Source of the DNA: a virus
Reading direction: 5' to 3' (one strand)
IMG/VR virus record: IMGVR_UViG_3300038856_000064
Coordinates: 62,001-126,000 of that record
DNA: 64,000 bases
The notes beneath the pieces are model-generated. The model was not told the DNA's origin. It searched no databases and worked only from the letters and a program-made list of their open reading frames with translations. The stretch's first letter is position 1. Every line of letters begins with the position of its first letter. Below are positions 34,401 to 43,503 of the stretch, piece by piece. The position numbers and the translations under genes are program-made.

Positions 34401-34790
34401 TATTGCATCTAGACAACGACGGGTATCACGAATGTTAATTTGCAGAAGTGATCCTTGAGAATTGGCACTATACTCTGAGTGTATTATCTCTCCACTAGCA
34501 AGGAACTCGCCAACTGTAAATCCTATAATGGAGCCTACTGCCGGAGCCTGACCACTAGCACCATGAAACCCCTTGGGGTCATCACGGGTCGGAACCCAGG
34601 TGGTGTTGAATGAATGCGGCTGTGTGTTGAATCCAAATGAGGCATTGATCTGCACTAGAGCCGCCGCAAGGTCATGTCCTGGCTGGTTTGCCGGGACCTG
34701 TCCAGACGGAAAAGTAACGACTGGTTGACAATCCCCTAGCCCTAGCCCCTCTATATCAATTTGCTGACCATTTAGATTAAAGTTTGCCAT
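31431..34790 (-). CDS. Large distal tail or baseplate protein, probable hub/adhesin
   Basis: 1119 aa. The first 300 residues contain the pattern GSIIGFTVGEFLASGEIIHS, LLQINIRDTRRCLDAIKL and AYDWYWSMSEQKVRLINR, which looks like a hub domain of siphophage tail-tip proteins. The rest is beta-rich, Gly/Ser/Pro-rich (for example PSTRVPPRPTPPPIIGESRG) and probably extended. There is no signal peptide or enzyme motif. It follows the 159-aa gene and ends the virion block. Receptor-facing function is likely; family not certain. Confidence 0.65.
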   Translation of the reverse strand: MANFNLNGQQIDIEGLGLGDCQPVVTFPSGQVPANQPGHDLAAALVQINASFGFNTQPHSFNTTWVPTRDDPKGFHGASGQAPAVGSIIGFTVGEFLASGEIIHSEYSANSQGSLLQINIRDTRRCLDAIKLITEDLGDNPGSGVISVARGVRITDGFTDSEGNISEELFREYRKVLEQGCTYPQVIDAIQLAIDEGEIDFDLDTIPSKEDLEANLGGDASAIRFSFDGTKLSEAITRILEATAYDWYWSMSEQKVRLINRKVAFELQESDLLSIVADLGAVSGLDQTISLQYGDDLVTQPRRVRLLGAHQEGWLNSALLGSIDGVPAPESGIVFQPAWPNFSVQFTDAVGILRSYKPTDLELQAALKSIEHWTYFKKYQAAPLNLGLTSPGFGLAGDAGTIAAQHPDFQSRFDPAQPIATLGGNESGQIRLINNRRDANQNWVLNFYNRVRDHAARFFGRAFIASGLLANAASGAFQLANSAWGNIENQIEGQTISVTGSSGLFVNNYEINRDLGPLAPFKGTDDKITAYCVLPSGTVYGPEGEDPPAGFGQWTEDYNIGNAPADSGRRTRTGEHYVPITLTEVGQLPIDPRDQLAAFEEYPEGTILAELPIIAGTGLNESFIFRNLVTLAEDALDSTSSGIFDIVDPGILINPYTQLTGVAIPVTFTERYGMSFPQTWVSGQLATPCDSEVVVIDNQFAPWNFPPQGRTTSIQLMEDRAFRRLQGLIAPAANSQFSQIEIVGLPKVSFDAFSNNEPNSSGVIGVRNHGITEVNFTLGLGGIKSNYRIASFFAEFGRDAPLGERQRAILNGIIAPIDFDVASPLAPSTRVPPRPTPPPIIGESRGKGETIRRATISEVNFALTFTNIPEPGSQERYRGETQQEYTVPAKSPGSTDPDFDPDVGRGGAICVDGFLNIGDEALYHVNEFKLPGGRREIQRYWTGGRPFSNGTVVFVSGIGTSSSVFDVAIQDTNPLRRLVDVPLLNGAVNVGELTTLASQANNSTPRVLERPDLTLTTPGVFLNPGGNSSTPVQVISVDNVGTSGALVSVKNLLDNGDVDQNAVTETDIVPVPNPEFVIVGDKGILMNAAVLDTDSSPGTGTEQVGKFFLSNRQNFIRFS

Positions 34791-34791
34791 C

Positions 34792-35271
34792 CTAGTTACG
34801 GATTAATCCTATCCCGCCATCATTCTTGTGATGAGTCTTTATATCACGATTTTCAACTATCACCCTGCCACTATCATCGTCAACCCAATGAATAGTCAAG
34901 ACGTCACCCTTTAGTTCCCCAAACCCCTGCGCCTTCTCTTGGTGACCAGCCCAGTATGGATTGCTAGTTAGCATTTTCCTGATCCTTCTAGAATAGAAAT
35001 AGCCATCAGCCTGTGGCCGTAAGTCAATCTGGGCAGTCTGATTTAGATCTTTTCTGGCAAAAGCCATACTTAAGATTTTGCAATCATTATCTTTACAGAA
35101 TTGCTTCAGCCTTAACCATGAGTTAGGTTTGTCTAAACTGGCATTTTGCTCAGTCTGATAAATTTCGATCCCACAATCTAGAATAACCACCCAAAATCTC
35201 CAGAGGTCGCTCTCCTCCATCTTTGTAGCTAGATGGTATGGGGCGGCCTCTGCGCGTGTGCGCATATCCAT
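34792..35271 (-). CDS. Hypothetical virion-block protein, 159 aa
   Basis: Mixed alpha/beta sequence with a Trp/Arg-rich central part (DGYFYSRRIRKMLTSNPYWA) and strands such as VLTIHWVDDDSGRVIVEN. It does not show the Ser-Gly-rich composition of its neighbours, which hints at an assembly factor or enzyme rather than a tail component. No motif that I recognise. One base from the next gene downstream. Confidence 0.6.
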   Translation of the reverse strand: MDMRTRAEAAPYHLATKMEESDLWRFWVVILDCGIEIYQTEQNASLDKPNSWLRLKQFCKDNDCKILSMAFARKDLNQTAQIDLRPQADGYFYSRRIRKMLTSNPYWAGHQEKAQGFGELKGDVLTIHWVDDDSGRVIVENRDIKTHHKNDGGIGLIRN

Positions 35272-35285
35272 ATGTATCTCCTGTC

Positions 35286-35954
35286 CTATAGGAATTCAAT
35301 AACTGCGAACAAACCAAAGTCGCTACGTTCGCCAACCGTTTCCGGCGATGCTGATAGTCCGACAAAGAAGTCGTGAATTACCTCAGCAGTATTGCGATCT
35401 AAAAGAAGTAAACGATTATCGATAGCTCCAGCTCCCGCCATTTGAGTCCACGTAGAATCTACTGTAGGCTCATACCCCTGCACCTTTAGGTTGGTAACAA
35501 CACTACTTACGTCATCAACACCGCTAGATGCGTTTAGATTGACCGTATAGACGATACCATTTTGAGTCTGTACCTCACCAACGGTTGACTCAAAACGAAC
35601 CAATAATGTCCCTGATTCAGACGTAACATTGATTAAGGCAGTTTCTCCTAAGCCGCTTACATTTACTGTACTACTAGAAACGTATTTGTGATTAATTAAC
35701 TCGCCGCTTCCAGGAAGTCCGAAAGGATCTGCACCAAGGTTAGTTCCAGACGTATTAGTGATATACGTCTTATCTTGATAGCGATCAACGATAACAGCAA
35801 ACGGAGTCCCCTCTGGACCTCCAGCGCCAAAAAACCCGACATGGTTGGCACCACTGGTGTTACCAGGTGGATCCAATTGCTCAATCGCGACTATGCTCGT
35901 ATGATTGGAGCTAGCAGGCGATCCTGACGGGGCATAAAAGGTTATCGTACTCAC
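35286..35954 (-). CDS. Virion protein, probable tail component, 222 aa
   Basis: It begins at a GTG at 35954 with AAGGAG ahead, 26 bp after class 2 promoter P1. The product is beta-rich and Ser/Gly/Thr-rich (SGSPASSNHTSIVAIEQLD, SSSTVNVSGLGETALINV), with no Cys. The composition matches the neighbouring tail genes. It is first in its transcript, so it may be made in quantity. Exact role unknown. Confidence 0.65.
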   Translation of the reverse strand: MSTITFYAPSGSPASSNHTSIVAIEQLDPPGNTSGANHVGFFGAGGPEGTPFAVIVDRYQDKTYITNTSGTNLGADPFGLPGSGELINHKYVSSSTVNVSGLGETALINVTSESGTLLVRFESTVGEVQTQNGIVYTVNLNASSGVDDVSSVVTNLKVQGYEPTVDSTWTQMAGAGAIDNRLLLLDRNTAEVIHDFFVGLSASPETVGERSDFGLFAVIEFL

Positions 35955-35980
35955 TTTGAATTCTCCTTACCAATAGAATA

Positions 35981-35992
35981 TATTACACTAAA
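35981..35992 (-). promoter_or_regulatory. Class 2 late promoter P1
   Basis: Minus strand TTTAGTGTAATA, in the 46-bp gap between the 728-aa gene and the GTG start at 35954. It matches three other sites before virion genes. No shared -35 element is evident. Confidence 0.7.
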
Positions 35993-36000
35993 TCGTACTA

Positions 36001-38187
36001 CTAAACGTCTAAGATCACCGATCTCCCACCAAAAATGCCATCGACAGGGGCAACCTGATTAATATGCGTAATAATAAAAGATGTGTCCATTTTTGCAAAA
36101 TAAACACTACCATCAAATGTCGAAAAATAAAGATAATTAAGACCCGTGGCCTCATCCCAAACTGCTGGACCGAAACTGTTAACGTCAGAAGCCTCAAGAG
36201 GTAAGCTCGGATCAAATGATATTACCGCAGAGGATGCTGGTGATATTGACATTTTATTTGGGATTGTAACTTGGTTGTTCGTTGTAACAGCTAGACGAAC
36301 TTGCCATGTTGGAAAGGAGCCAATAACATATGTGGTTGAGCTATACGATGTAGACGGAACCTGTTGTGTACTTTTAGAAGCTGTGCTAATCGAAGCAAAA
36401 CGATTTACTAGTGGAAATGAACCTGGCTCTCCCCACTGGAAGTATACCAGTCCGTTCACATTTACAAAACCATAGTTCTGCTTCCTCAAAAAGAAAAACG
36501 AAAAAATATTATTCACAGAATAGGTATTCTGAAAATACTTAGTCTGCTGAGTAGTAAAGGTAGGGGACTCTGGTGGATCAAGCTCAATCCAAATAAAGTT
36601 TCCTTCACTATCTGTTCCCTGCCTATATGTATGTTTTTCGTAAGTAATCGTAGCGGCTACCTTGTTGCCCCCGGCAGCGCGATCACCACCTGGTGATACT
36701 ATAGAGTCAATATACCCCCACTGAATGTAACGCTTACGCCAAATAACCTGGTCTGCCGCCATAATGTCACCAACGTCAAAGTTGGTACTTGGGGCTGATC
36801 CAAAAACACTTGGTCGCGGTTCAAGAGCGGAAGTTGAAAAGATAGACCAGTTTACGGGATAAAATCTATTATTTGTCGTAGCCCACTCAAATCTTGAAGA
36901 ATCTCCACCAGCTAATGGAGTAGTAACCCTATCATAAAAATAAACATCATTACCATTAGCATACCCTAATCTACCAGTGATATCAACGCCCCTAGAGTTT
37001 ACTGCACTATCCACAAAGTGACCAAAAACCCTTCTTCCGTTTATCAAGCTACGACCAACTGGTAAGCCATTCGGATTGACTTCATTTAGGTTATATAGTA
37101 AACGATCAACGATATGGACTCCACGATGAGCTATTCCATTCGGATCTATTCCACTTGTTGCATGATAATTACCTGGCCATGTTTGAATAAGCTGTCCGCT
37201 AGTGCCGGCATCAGAGACATCTAGCATATAAACATTATCACTAGAAAGTCCCGCGGGAATATCATATATAGCCTGGCGCCCTGATGCGTTGACACATCCA
37301 CTATTTTGTGTTTCGTAATATAAATTGAGCTGATCTCCTGCGGGAAATCTAGCCCATGGTATATTTTGAACAAAGTCCCCCTCGGTTGCTCCAGTCTGTC
37401 CTGAGCCAGTTAATAGCTTGAGCGTCGTTCCCTCTACTAATGCATCTCCAGTTATCAATGCACCACCAGAAGATGATACATCTAGACCAAGAAGACCATA
37501 CTTTTCTTTATCGAGATCGGTAAATGTAGGAAGTGATCCGTTTGGCAACGCTGCTGGAAAGATTGGCCTGATAGGCAAGTTGGATGTGCCAACTGCTGAA
37601 GCGGTAGGACGTGTAAACGGCTGCCACTGCACTTCATCCATATCAATGTCTTGAAATTGTAATGCACCTAACTCGACTGTCTCACCTGGTATAATTGTGC
37701 TAGATGGTGCTACCGGCACCGTATTGGTCGGAGCAGGATGAACGTAATTTAAGTCCGAGGTTCCAGACGCACTCGTATTATCCAAATCATAAACCGCTCG
37801 ATTACGACGCATATGTGCTTTAAAAAATTCATCAGACGAATACTGAGAATCAGAAGCATGAAGTGCGGTTACGTCCTCTAATAAATCGCGAAGATCTAAA
37901 ATGTAGTCTGCGTAATGTGGCGTGGCTTGTTCGTATCCACTAGCCGAAAGAGTCGGCTCAATATTAATCGATAGCGCCGCATCCTTGTTGATGTAAAGTT
38001 CAATTGGTGAGTCAACTGGATGCGATGCTATCGGAGTGAATAATCTCTTATCTAGAAGCAGTCCAAATGCGGGAATAGAAAAATAGCGCCCCTCATACCC
38101 AACGCGATCCGACTCATCTAGTCGGAATGGTTCACGAGCATAAGGGTACGGACGATAAAGAAATTCAAATCCGCTTACGCCTGTCAT
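36001..38187 (-). CDS. Large tail-associated protein, 728 aa
   Basis: Beta-rich, Tyr/Ser/Gly-rich structural sequence with a start rich in aromatic and Pro residues (VSGFEFLYRPYPYAREPF). The later half has repeats of short strands such as GLVYFQWGEPGSFPLVNRF and ISPASSAVISFDPSLPLE that suggest propeller or lectin-like modules. It overlaps the LamG gene by 4 bases, so the two are made together and probably assemble together. No enzyme motif. Confidence 0.65.
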   Translation of the reverse strand: MTGVSGFEFLYRPYPYAREPFRLDESDRVGYEGRYFSIPAFGLLLDKRLFTPIASHPVDSPIELYINKDAALSINIEPTLSASGYEQATPHYADYILDLRDLLEDVTALHASDSQYSSDEFFKAHMRRNRAVYDLDNTSASGTSDLNYVHPAPTNTVPVAPSSTIIPGETVELGALQFQDIDMDEVQWQPFTRPTASAVGTSNLPIRPIFPAALPNGSLPTFTDLDKEKYGLLGLDVSSSGGALITGDALVEGTTLKLLTGSGQTGATEGDFVQNIPWARFPAGDQLNLYYETQNSGCVNASGRQAIYDIPAGLSSDNVYMLDVSDAGTSGQLIQTWPGNYHATSGIDPNGIAHRGVHIVDRLLYNLNEVNPNGLPVGRSLINGRRVFGHFVDSAVNSRGVDITGRLGYANGNDVYFYDRVTTPLAGGDSSRFEWATTNNRFYPVNWSIFSTSALEPRPSVFGSAPSTNFDVGDIMAADQVIWRKRYIQWGYIDSIVSPGGDRAAGGNKVAATITYEKHTYRQGTDSEGNFIWIELDPPESPTFTTQQTKYFQNTYSVNNIFSFFFLRKQNYGFVNVNGLVYFQWGEPGSFPLVNRFASISTASKSTQQVPSTSYSSTTYVIGSFPTWQVRLAVTTNNQVTIPNKMSISPASSAVISFDPSLPLEASDVNSFGPAVWDEATGLNYLYFSTFDGSVYFAKMDTSFIITHINQVAPVDGIFGGRSVILDV

Positions 38188-41100
38188 TCTAAATAATCAA
38201 TCCCATCCGATAAAGAATCTGATACGATACCCCACTGTCCGCTCATGGCCCAAACTGGTGTGTAGTGCCCTGGCATGGTATAGTCATGTGTCCTTACAAA
38301 ATCTATAAATTGAGTGCCAGATGGTACCTCTAGACTGTTCACAAGACTTTCTTGCATGTCGGCAAAATCTGTATACTCTAATATTCCACTAGTTGTATCT
38401 AGTCCAGATAGGGAATGAGTTAAGAATGCCCTGTGAATAGAGCTACCAGTTGTTGGTGTACCAGATAGTGAGATGCCGGGTAGGGTAGCTAGGTATGCTC
38501 CAGAAGTAGATCCAGATGGCAACAATAGGAATGGTCGGGCGCAACTAGTGCGGTATCCATAACTATCCAACACCTCAATCTTAATAGTATACCATCCTGG
38601 CGTATCAAAGACACGAGAAGCCTCATATAAGCCACTAAATGGAACGCCGTCAATCAGAGTACCCTTTTCCGCACCCTTAAAATCAGCAAACGTAAATCGG
38701 ACTTGGGTAATATCCTTGTCGTCTTGTGCAATTCCACTTCCGCGCACTGTCAAGGTATATGGTAACCCTGAAGTTATAGTTCCGACTACTGGAAGCTCTA
38801 GCGTGCATTCTGGTGGCTGAGTAATTCTGATGACACCCAGCTTCGCATCAAAAGAATAGATCTCTGTTTTTTCTACAGCAAGTCTAGCGTCAAAATCGCT
38901 TGAAGTCACTATTTGGAATGTTAGGGTGGCATCAAACTCATTACTTGTCTCACACGAGCCAAACATATAGTGTCCGACTAGTCCACTGACAACGTCCACA
39001 CCACGCATGAAGTGTCCAAAAATTCCACTTTGTGAATCTGCACCATGCAAAAATCCACCAACCAATCCACTAGTTATGATCTTGCCATGAATATAACCAC
39101 CATAAGTGCTGACGGTGCCAGAAACACCACTGATATGACCAGCGGTTAATGCCGTTTGTTCTCCGACACCATACATATACGCGCCTACAAGACCAGAAAC
39201 AATATTCTGCGCTAGTCCCTCAATCCACATACCAACAGTAGTGTCTTCGTTTTGTGTACCAGTATTAAAATTGTAAGAGTTCGCTGCCAAGCCCGAAATC
39301 TCTGGAAGTGTTAAAGCCCTACTAAATAACATCCAGTCATCCAGCAGACCTGAAAACGCACTACCTCCAGCAAGAGCATCTGATTCTGCATCACCCCTTC
39401 CTCCAAGAGCTAATCCAGAATTATTGATAGGAACCTCAACTAGATCAACGAATGATGTCCCCGCATATCGTCCATTTACCATCACGGCAAATTCATCATT
39501 ATCACGATCATATGTTACTGCTAGGTGGTTCCACTGTTGTGGAGCTAGGTCACCATTTTGTGCAGAGGTCGTCACGTCACCAGACGCGACTGCTATAGCC
39601 TGCAAAGAGTCTGATGGGCTATAAATCTTGACACCGGTTGGTGAAGAGTCTGGACCACTACCCTTATTAAGAATTACGTGTTCATCTGTGGCACTAACAG
39701 ATGGAGGGATTACCCATCCTAGGGCAGTCCATGATTGGGATCCAGAGCCAAGGTCTAACCTTTTAGCCTGAGAATTATTAGGTATCGTATCAAAATATTC
39801 TGTCTGACGAACAACAGCTCCGCTCTCGTGAATCGCAGGCTGAACACCTAAGCCGTGACCATCTTCATTGACTGGGAATAGATGATTTTGTTCCCTGCCA
39901 AAATCAATAGCAAATTTACCAGCTCGATCAAATCTCCAGTGGCTAATATTTGCAGGATCAGTATTAGAAACAGAATTTGTCCCTAATGTGTCATTATTAA
40001 AACCAAGACGTCCAACCTTACTTAGCTCATCATGTGATGCCCCACCCGCATATACGAACGGAGCTTGAATTAGTGTTCCGGAAGGAAATCCTTGTTGACG
40101 TCCAGCTACATTGAAAAGGCTAAAACCACTAGGTGTTGATGTATGGAGAGCATCTAGAGAAGTAAGGGAGGGGGAATATCCTACATTTCTTAAAAGGGTG
40201 GCGTCATCGACATCATCAGTATTTACGTAGAGGTTGGCAATAGTCGAGCCTCCGGATGGTCTTACGCTGGCGGCAATAAAGAACGGTGTGTCAAACGGCA
40301 CTTCTTCATTTGCAGTCACTGTATCAATAGATGAATCGCCAATTCTAACATTCAAGAATGGTATATTATCACTTATTCCTAATTGCCAAGAATTATTATC
40401 AGCCTCAGTTCCCCACGATCCCATAATGTGATGGTCGCCATATAGACCACTAGAGCCATTACCCTGAGTCTCTAAGTCGCCTGATGGAAGATACACAAAT
40501 GCACCCGCCGAAAATCCGCTAGATGACATCAATGAAGAGGTAGAGAAGTCTAGTATGGATCCCGTGAATGCGCGCTCAGTTAATACTATAGAGCCACTAA
40601 CATTAACTTGTAGCGAGTTACTGGAGACTGTGCTATTAAGTTCAGTATCAGAGACCTCTACGGCGCCACTTACATTCGTAAGGTGATGTCTATACCAACT
40701 CTGATCATTATAGCGAACACCAGAAACGCCATCCGGATCATATATAACCTCATTACTGTCATCGAAAATCCAATAACCATAAGTTTGTTTGAATGATGTA
40801 CTGAACGGTGAGATGTCAGGTTGTACAACTAGGCCACTAAGGGCAAAGCCAGACATTTCTGGTAGGGTTAATTTGCGTGAAAAGACAGCCCAATCATCAA
40901 ATAGTGGACGACTAGTAGTAGACGTATCATTAATTGCAGCCCACCCAAAGAAAGAATTAGGATCACTAAGTAACATTTCTTTGCTAAGCCCAGACTCTGC
41001 ACCGATTCGCACATCCTCTACTCTGATACGCTTCGCGTCACGGACAGAATATATGACGTTAGTCTTAAAATCAAATACCAAGCCCCACAACTGCCACGCA

Positions 41101-42680
41101 TCCTCTTTAGTTCCAGCAAGACCACCACCAACATTTGCTAATCCGGCTAATGGGCCATTACTAACTGAATCTGAAATTCCACTAGGTGAATATTCAATTC
41201 CTCGTCCACGATCAACTCCTGGACCGGCAGAAAAACCATTAGACCAGTCACCTATGCCCCACGCGGTATGATCGCTGGTGTCGGTGGAAAACCACCCAAG
41301 GGCGCCACCGTAGCGCGTTATAGACCCAGTAGACTGTGGGTTCATCCATCCGATCCACGTCCACTCATGACTAACGTTGATATCTGGGAAAAGATAATTT
41401 ATTCCGGACTCACCCGGAACCCTAGGGAAATCAGTAACAGGAGTAACAGTATTGTCTCGATCTACCTCCGCGTTTGGCCGAATACCGCTACCTCCGCGTA
41501 TGCCAGGAACTGGAGTTACATTCTCCATTAAGACATCTAGAAGATCATTACTATTAGCACTATTGGTTCCCGTTTGATCATCGAATGTCCAATAGGCTAC
41601 TAAGTTTGTAGATGCGGGATTCTCAGGAACAAAGTCTGGGTGTGTTGGGTCGCTAGTTGTTAAGTGATTGATGCCACTATTCATGTAGTGAGCGATACGC
41701 CCCTCTTCCATGTGTCCATCTAAGACGCAAACCCATTCATCTAGAATAGAGTTAGGTGGAATGTGGTGAGTCTCTGTAGCAGTGCCTTCCGCACATAAGG
41801 AGTCTTGAGCAAACGCCCAAATGTTTTCTGTAGCTGTTGTGCGAATGAACCTAGTATCATTGTCATTAAACTCATGAGTCGCGATCTTGGTAAGGCCACT
41901 AACGGTGGTCCCCACAAAAATGTTCACCACTCCACTGCCCTGAACATTGTTATTCCAGCCACCGGGGATCTCATTCTCTCGATGAAACTGAACTGCGACA
42001 AAAGCTGGTTCGTCGACAGGTAGTGGGTATGGGGTTCCGGCAGTATTAACAATAGTTCTAAGCGTATCACCGGCGAATCTATAACGAACAGAGAGCGAAT
42101 AATCTGATGGGCGATAGCTTAAGTTGAATGCTGAAAACGTGCCACCCTGGGCAGAGGCAAACTTATAGTTTCCGAAAATCTGTCTTGCGAATGCAGAGTT
42201 CGTGCCATCATCAGGAGGAACCTGAATCCATCCCATAACAGTAAAGCCAGACGGATATGTCGCAGCGCCCATTGGACATGGCGTGAACCCAAAGTTCGAA
42301 GCGCCAACTCCAGCATCACTGATCTGTTCAGGGTGAAAGAATAATACGTTACCGATATCTCCATTGTCCCAAGTGCTACCTCCAAACTGCGCGCCACTAA
42401 CACTATATGAGGCAAGACCCGACACAGCAGTTAAGTATGTAGTCGTTGACTGTCCACCTCTATACATTAAATGCCACTGGTGTGGTCCAGAGTCAACTAG
42501 CATACCAGACTGATATGACCTATCTAAGCTACCAGTTGCAGTTGGATAATCTTGAACCTTCAGCTCTACCGACCCTGGTGTAGCGCCCTCGTCACCAAAA
42601 CGAAACCACCACATTAATAGCGGATTATCAGACCTCCAATATAGGTCATCACTACCATGAGCTGTCCAAGCGTCTACCAT
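38184..42680 (-). CDS. LamG-repeat tail fibre or adhesin, 1498 aa
   Basis: At least four concanavalin/LamG-like domains occur in tandem. Each ends with a D-D/G-W-x-x-F/E-R-x-L-x-x-x-E-I-S-G type motif, seen at about residues 323 (VCVLDGHMEEGRIAHYM), 603 (FDDWAVFSRKLTLPEMSG) and 1113 (LLDDWMLFSRALTLPEISG). One more is inferred from SPDSLQ-like strands around 700-930. Residues 1170-1243 have four to five short repeats of SGLVG-x-Y/F-M/L-x-G. A PKD/Ig-like domain follows at 1270-1370 (VRGSGIAQDDKDITQVRFTF). LamG domains bind glycans, so receptor binding is likely. Confidence 0.85.
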   Translation of the reverse strand: MVDAWTAHGSDDLYWRSDNPLLMWWFRFGDEGATPGSVELKVQDYPTATGSLDRSYQSGMLVDSGPHQWHLMYRGGQSTTTYLTAVSGLASYSVSGAQFGGSTWDNGDIGNVLFFHPEQISDAGVGASNFGFTPCPMGAATYPSGFTVMGWIQVPPDDGTNSAFARQIFGNYKFASAQGGTFSAFNLSYRPSDYSLSVRYRFAGDTLRTIVNTAGTPYPLPVDEPAFVAVQFHRENEIPGGWNNNVQGSGVVNIFVGTTVSGLTKIATHEFNDNDTRFIRTTATENIWAFAQDSLCAEGTATETHHIPPNSILDEWVCVLDGHMEEGRIAHYMNSGINHLTTSDPTHPDFVPENPASTNLVAYWTFDDQTGTNSANSNDLLDVLMENVTPVPGIRGGSGIRPNAEVDRDNTVTPVTDFPRVPGESGINYLFPDINVSHEWTWIGWMNPQSTGSITRYGGALGWFSTDTSDHTAWGIGDWSNGFSAGPGVDRGRGIEYSPSGISDSVSNGPLAGLANVGGGLAGTKEDAWQLWGLVFDFKTNVIYSVRDAKRIRVEDVRIGAESGLSKEMLLSDPNSFFGWAAINDTSTTSRPLFDDWAVFSRKLTLPEMSGFALSGLVVQPDISPFSTSFKQTYGYWIFDDSNEVIYDPDGVSGVRYNDQSWYRHHLTNVSGAVEVSDTELNSTVSSNSLQVNVSGSIVLTERAFTGSILDFSTSSLMSSSGFSAGAFVYLPSGDLETQGNGSSGLYGDHHIMGSWGTEADNNSWQLGISDNIPFLNVRIGDSSIDTVTANEEVPFDTPFFIAASVRPSGGSTIANLYVNTDDVDDATLLRNVGYSPSLTSLDALHTSTPSGFSLFNVAGRQQGFPSGTLIQAPFVYAGGASHDELSKVGRLGFNNDTLGTNSVSNTDPANISHWRFDRAGKFAIDFGREQNHLFPVNEDGHGLGVQPAIHESGAVVRQTEYFDTIPNNSQAKRLDLGSGSQSWTALGWVIPPSVSATDEHVILNKGSGPDSSPTGVKIYSPSDSLQAIAVASGDVTTSAQNGDLAPQQWNHLAVTYDRDNDEFAVMVNGRYAGTSFVDLVEVPINNSGLALGGRGDAESDALAGGSAFSGLLDDWMLFSRALTLPEISGLAANSYNFNTGTQNEDTTVGMWIEGLAQNIVSGLVGAYMYGVGEQTALTAGHISGVSGTVSTYGGYIHGKIITSGLVGGFLHGADSQSGIFGHFMRGVDVVSGLVGHYMFGSCETSNEFDATLTFQIVTSSDFDARLAVEKTEIYSFDAKLGVIRITQPPECTLELPVVGTITSGLPYTLTVRGSGIAQDDKDITQVRFTFADFKGAEKGTLIDGVPFSGLYEASRVFDTPGWYTIKIEVLDSYGYRTSCARPFLLLPSGSTSGAYLATLPGISLSGTPTTGSSIHRAFLTHSLSGLDTTSGILEYTDFADMQESLVNSLEVPSGTQFIDFVRTHDYTMPGHYTPVWAMSGQWGIVSDSLSDGIDYLE

Positions 42681-42681
42681 A

Positions 42682-43179
42682 TTATGATTCTAGATGTACT
42701 GTTCCTAAATACGGATCAACAATGTAAGTCTGAATGACATCGTCACTATTATCCAAGCCAACTAATTTAATTGCTACCAGACGATAATCATATGGAGTGG
42801 GACGACATGTCGCGACCCAATCAAACCCCCCACTATCATGATCTAGGTGCTCAAATACGACAGCTAGAGATCCTAGGGCAAAATCTTCATCAGGACAAAA
42901 TCTACATTCATAGGAGTTCCCGTTGTCGCACAAAACTGACACCCTATCTTCTTTTGGGGAATACCCAACAACCATTCCATGATGTTTATGAACACTATTA
43001 ATCGCCGTTCCTACAACCCTTACGGCATTAAGTGTAGTCGGGAAAATGACCTTGCAACTTCTGCTTATCTCAAAGGCGTCATGATAATCTACATATACAC
43101 GAACACCTTTTAGTGCCCCATTATCTCCATATGTAAATGGCTCATAAGTCAGATTATGACTAAAAAGTGTACCTTCCAA
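42682..43179 (-). CDS. Hypothetical virion-block protein, 165 aa
   Basis: Small beta-rich protein with the Cys pair CDNGNSYECRFC, which could bind a metal, and an N-terminal FSHNLTYEPFTYGDNGALKG segment. It lies between the terminator after the 61-aa gene and the LamG gene, which it precedes by one base, so it needs readthrough or an unseen promoter. No class 2 motif precedes it. Role unknown. Confidence 0.6.
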   Translation of the reverse strand: MEGTLFSHNLTYEPFTYGDNGALKGVRVYVDYHDAFEISRSCKVIFPTTLNAVRVVGTAINSVHKHHGMVVGYSPKEDRVSVLCDNGNSYECRFCPDEDFALGSLAVVFEHLDHDSGGFDWVATCRPTPYDYRLVAIKLVGLDNSDDVIQTYIVDPYLGTVHLES

Positions 43180-43196
43180 AATCCTACCCTAATCCT

Positions 43197-43235
43197 ATAA
43201 AAAGCGGCTACCTTCACCAACGAAGGCAGCCGCCA
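43197..43235 (-). terminator. Intrinsic terminator T1
   Basis: Minus strand: 12-bp stem GCGGCTGCCTTC / GAAGGTAGCCGC with one G.U pair, 6-base loop, then five T. It directly follows the 61-aa gene stop at 43258. Confidence 0.9.
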
Positions 43236-43257
43236 AAACCGCTATGATTTATTCATA

Positions 43258-43443
43258 TCACGCAATCGTGAATGGGTTCGTTAGTGTGACTTCTGTGACC
43301 GCTAGACGCGACACGAATTGTGCAACACCAACAAAAGCACCATCACTAATACGACGATCGCTGTACTGGAGTAGCGTGCGGGACGCACTCATACGCATAC
43401 GATTGACGTTATTGTTGCTGCTTGCTGCGTTAATAGTTGCCAT
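43258..43443 (-). CDS. 61-aa protein in its own transcription unit
   Basis: ATINAASSNNNVNRMRMSAS start, then SRTLLQYSDRRISDGAFVGV and a beta-rich end (VTEVTLTNPFTIA). No membrane segment. It is the only gene in a complete unit: class 2 promoter P2, two hairpins, an AGGAGGTAACC ribosome binding site, then terminator T1 right after it. This strong setup suggests high late expression, as for a decoration, tail-tube or DNA-binding structural protein. The family is unknown. Confidence is good that it is real and late, low on function. Confidence 0.8.
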   Translation of the reverse strand: MATINAASSNNNVNRMRMSASRTLLQYSDRRISDGAFVGVAQFVSRLAVTEVTLTNPFTIA

Positions 43444-43458
43444 GGTTACCTCCTAAAT

Positions 43459-43496
43459 AAAGAACTAGTTCTTTGCTAGCATGGGGGATTATCCCC
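43459..43496 (-). other. 5' UTR hairpins of the 61-aa gene
   Basis: The leader holds two perfect inverted repeats: a 16-base palindrome AAAGAACTAGTTCTTT (43459-43474), just before the ribosome binding site, and GGGGATAATCCCC (43484-43496), just after the promoter. They may stabilise the mRNA 5' end. Confidence 0.55.
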
Positions 43497-43503
43497 TAGG
43501 TTG

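Noticed and set aside
40789-41271. 160-aa plus-strand open frame inside the LamG gene, and several other long plus-strand frames
   Set aside because: They are antisense shadows of well-supported minus-strand genes, have no ribosome binding sites and no recognisable protein features. No convincing plus-strand gene was found.
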